Shown here one piece after another: positions 6,447-6,536 of a stretch of DNA of 6,536 bases. The stretch's first letter is position 1. Each line of letters begins with the position of its first letter. Below the pieces are notes generated by a model that had not been told where the DNA came from, searched no databases, and worked only from the letters and a program-made list of their open reading frames with translations. The translations under genes were made by a program, and so were the position numbers. This stretch comes from Bacteroidales bacterium (GTDB taxonomy: Bacteria > Bacteroidota > Bacteroidia > Bacteroidales > Muribaculaceae). The stretch spans positions 1 to 6,536 of the forward strand of contig CAADVV010000147.1 of the NCBI GenBank assembly GCA_900752535.1. The letters run 5' to 3'.

Positions 6447-6536
6447 TTAGCGGATGAAGAGCAGCTCGCGGTGTTTGGTGAGCGGCCACATTTCCTTGTC
6501 TAAAAGGAACTCGAGCATTTCTTTTCGATATCGGAA
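6447..6536 (-). CDS. C-terminal fragment, probably type III glutamine synthetase
   Basis: Only the last 29 codons and the TAA (6447-6449) are in the window; the frame is open to base 6536. The tail contains KEMLEFLLDKEMWPLT and ends KHRELLFIR. An acidic helix followed by WPLPxYxxLLF is how I remember the C-terminus of the large GlnN-type (type III) glutamine synthetases common in Bacteroidales, which condense glutamate and ammonia to glutamine using ATP. That identity rests on a short stretch, so treat it as a lead. The existence of a coding 3' end here is better supported: the frame is clean, the residues are protein-like, and a hairpin lies 28 bp after the stop. It runs in the same direction as the ZIP gene, which begins 82 bp downstream. 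Confidence 0.55.
   Translation of the reverse strand, partial: FRYRKEMLEFLLDKEMWPLTKHRELLFIR

Overview
The window looks like ordinary core chromosome of a gut-type Bacteroidota (Bacteroidales), plausibly Muribaculaceae or a relative. Three lines of sequence evidence point there. Promoters match the Bacteroidetes TTTG / TAnnTTTG pattern. Start codons are preceded by A/T-rich leaders rather than Shine-Dalgarno sequences. The EF-P, LigA and ZIP proteins have the form I know from that order. The genus is inference. Base composition is fairly GC-rich throughout, apart from an AT-rich patch at 1340-1480.

Layout. The left edge (1-1275, +) holds most of an aspartate ammonia-lyase gene without its 5' end, followed by a terminator-like hairpin. 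A strong Bacteroidetes promoter next to it drives a small YczE/YitT-type membrane protein gene (1398-2162, +). Everything to the right is on the minus strand, read right to left: the last 29 codons of a probable type III glutamine synthetase (6447-6536), a GufA-type ZIP metal transporter (5588-6364), elongation factor P (4915-5481), a uracil-DNA glycosylase superfamily protein (4249-4836) and NAD+-dependent DNA ligase LigA (2191-4209). LigA converges on the membrane protein gene with a 28-bp gap.

Functions. The genes are housekeeping: amino-acid nitrogen metabolism at both ends (aspartase and probable glutamine synthetase), metal uptake, translation of proline stretches (EF-P) and DNA repair. 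The glycosylase and ligase sit 39 bp apart and act at the first and last steps of base excision repair, but ligA appears to have its own promoter. EF-P has its own promoter and a good terminator, so the minus-strand genes are at most loosely coupled.

There are no gene-free stretches over 300 bases, and I see no RNA genes, CRISPR arrays, insertion sequences or phage genes. I did not find a new multi-gene system. The points most worth checking are a lysine in the ZIP metal-site motif, the divergent glycosylase motifs, and a suspicious GC-rich first 30 bases that breaks the aspartase consensus.
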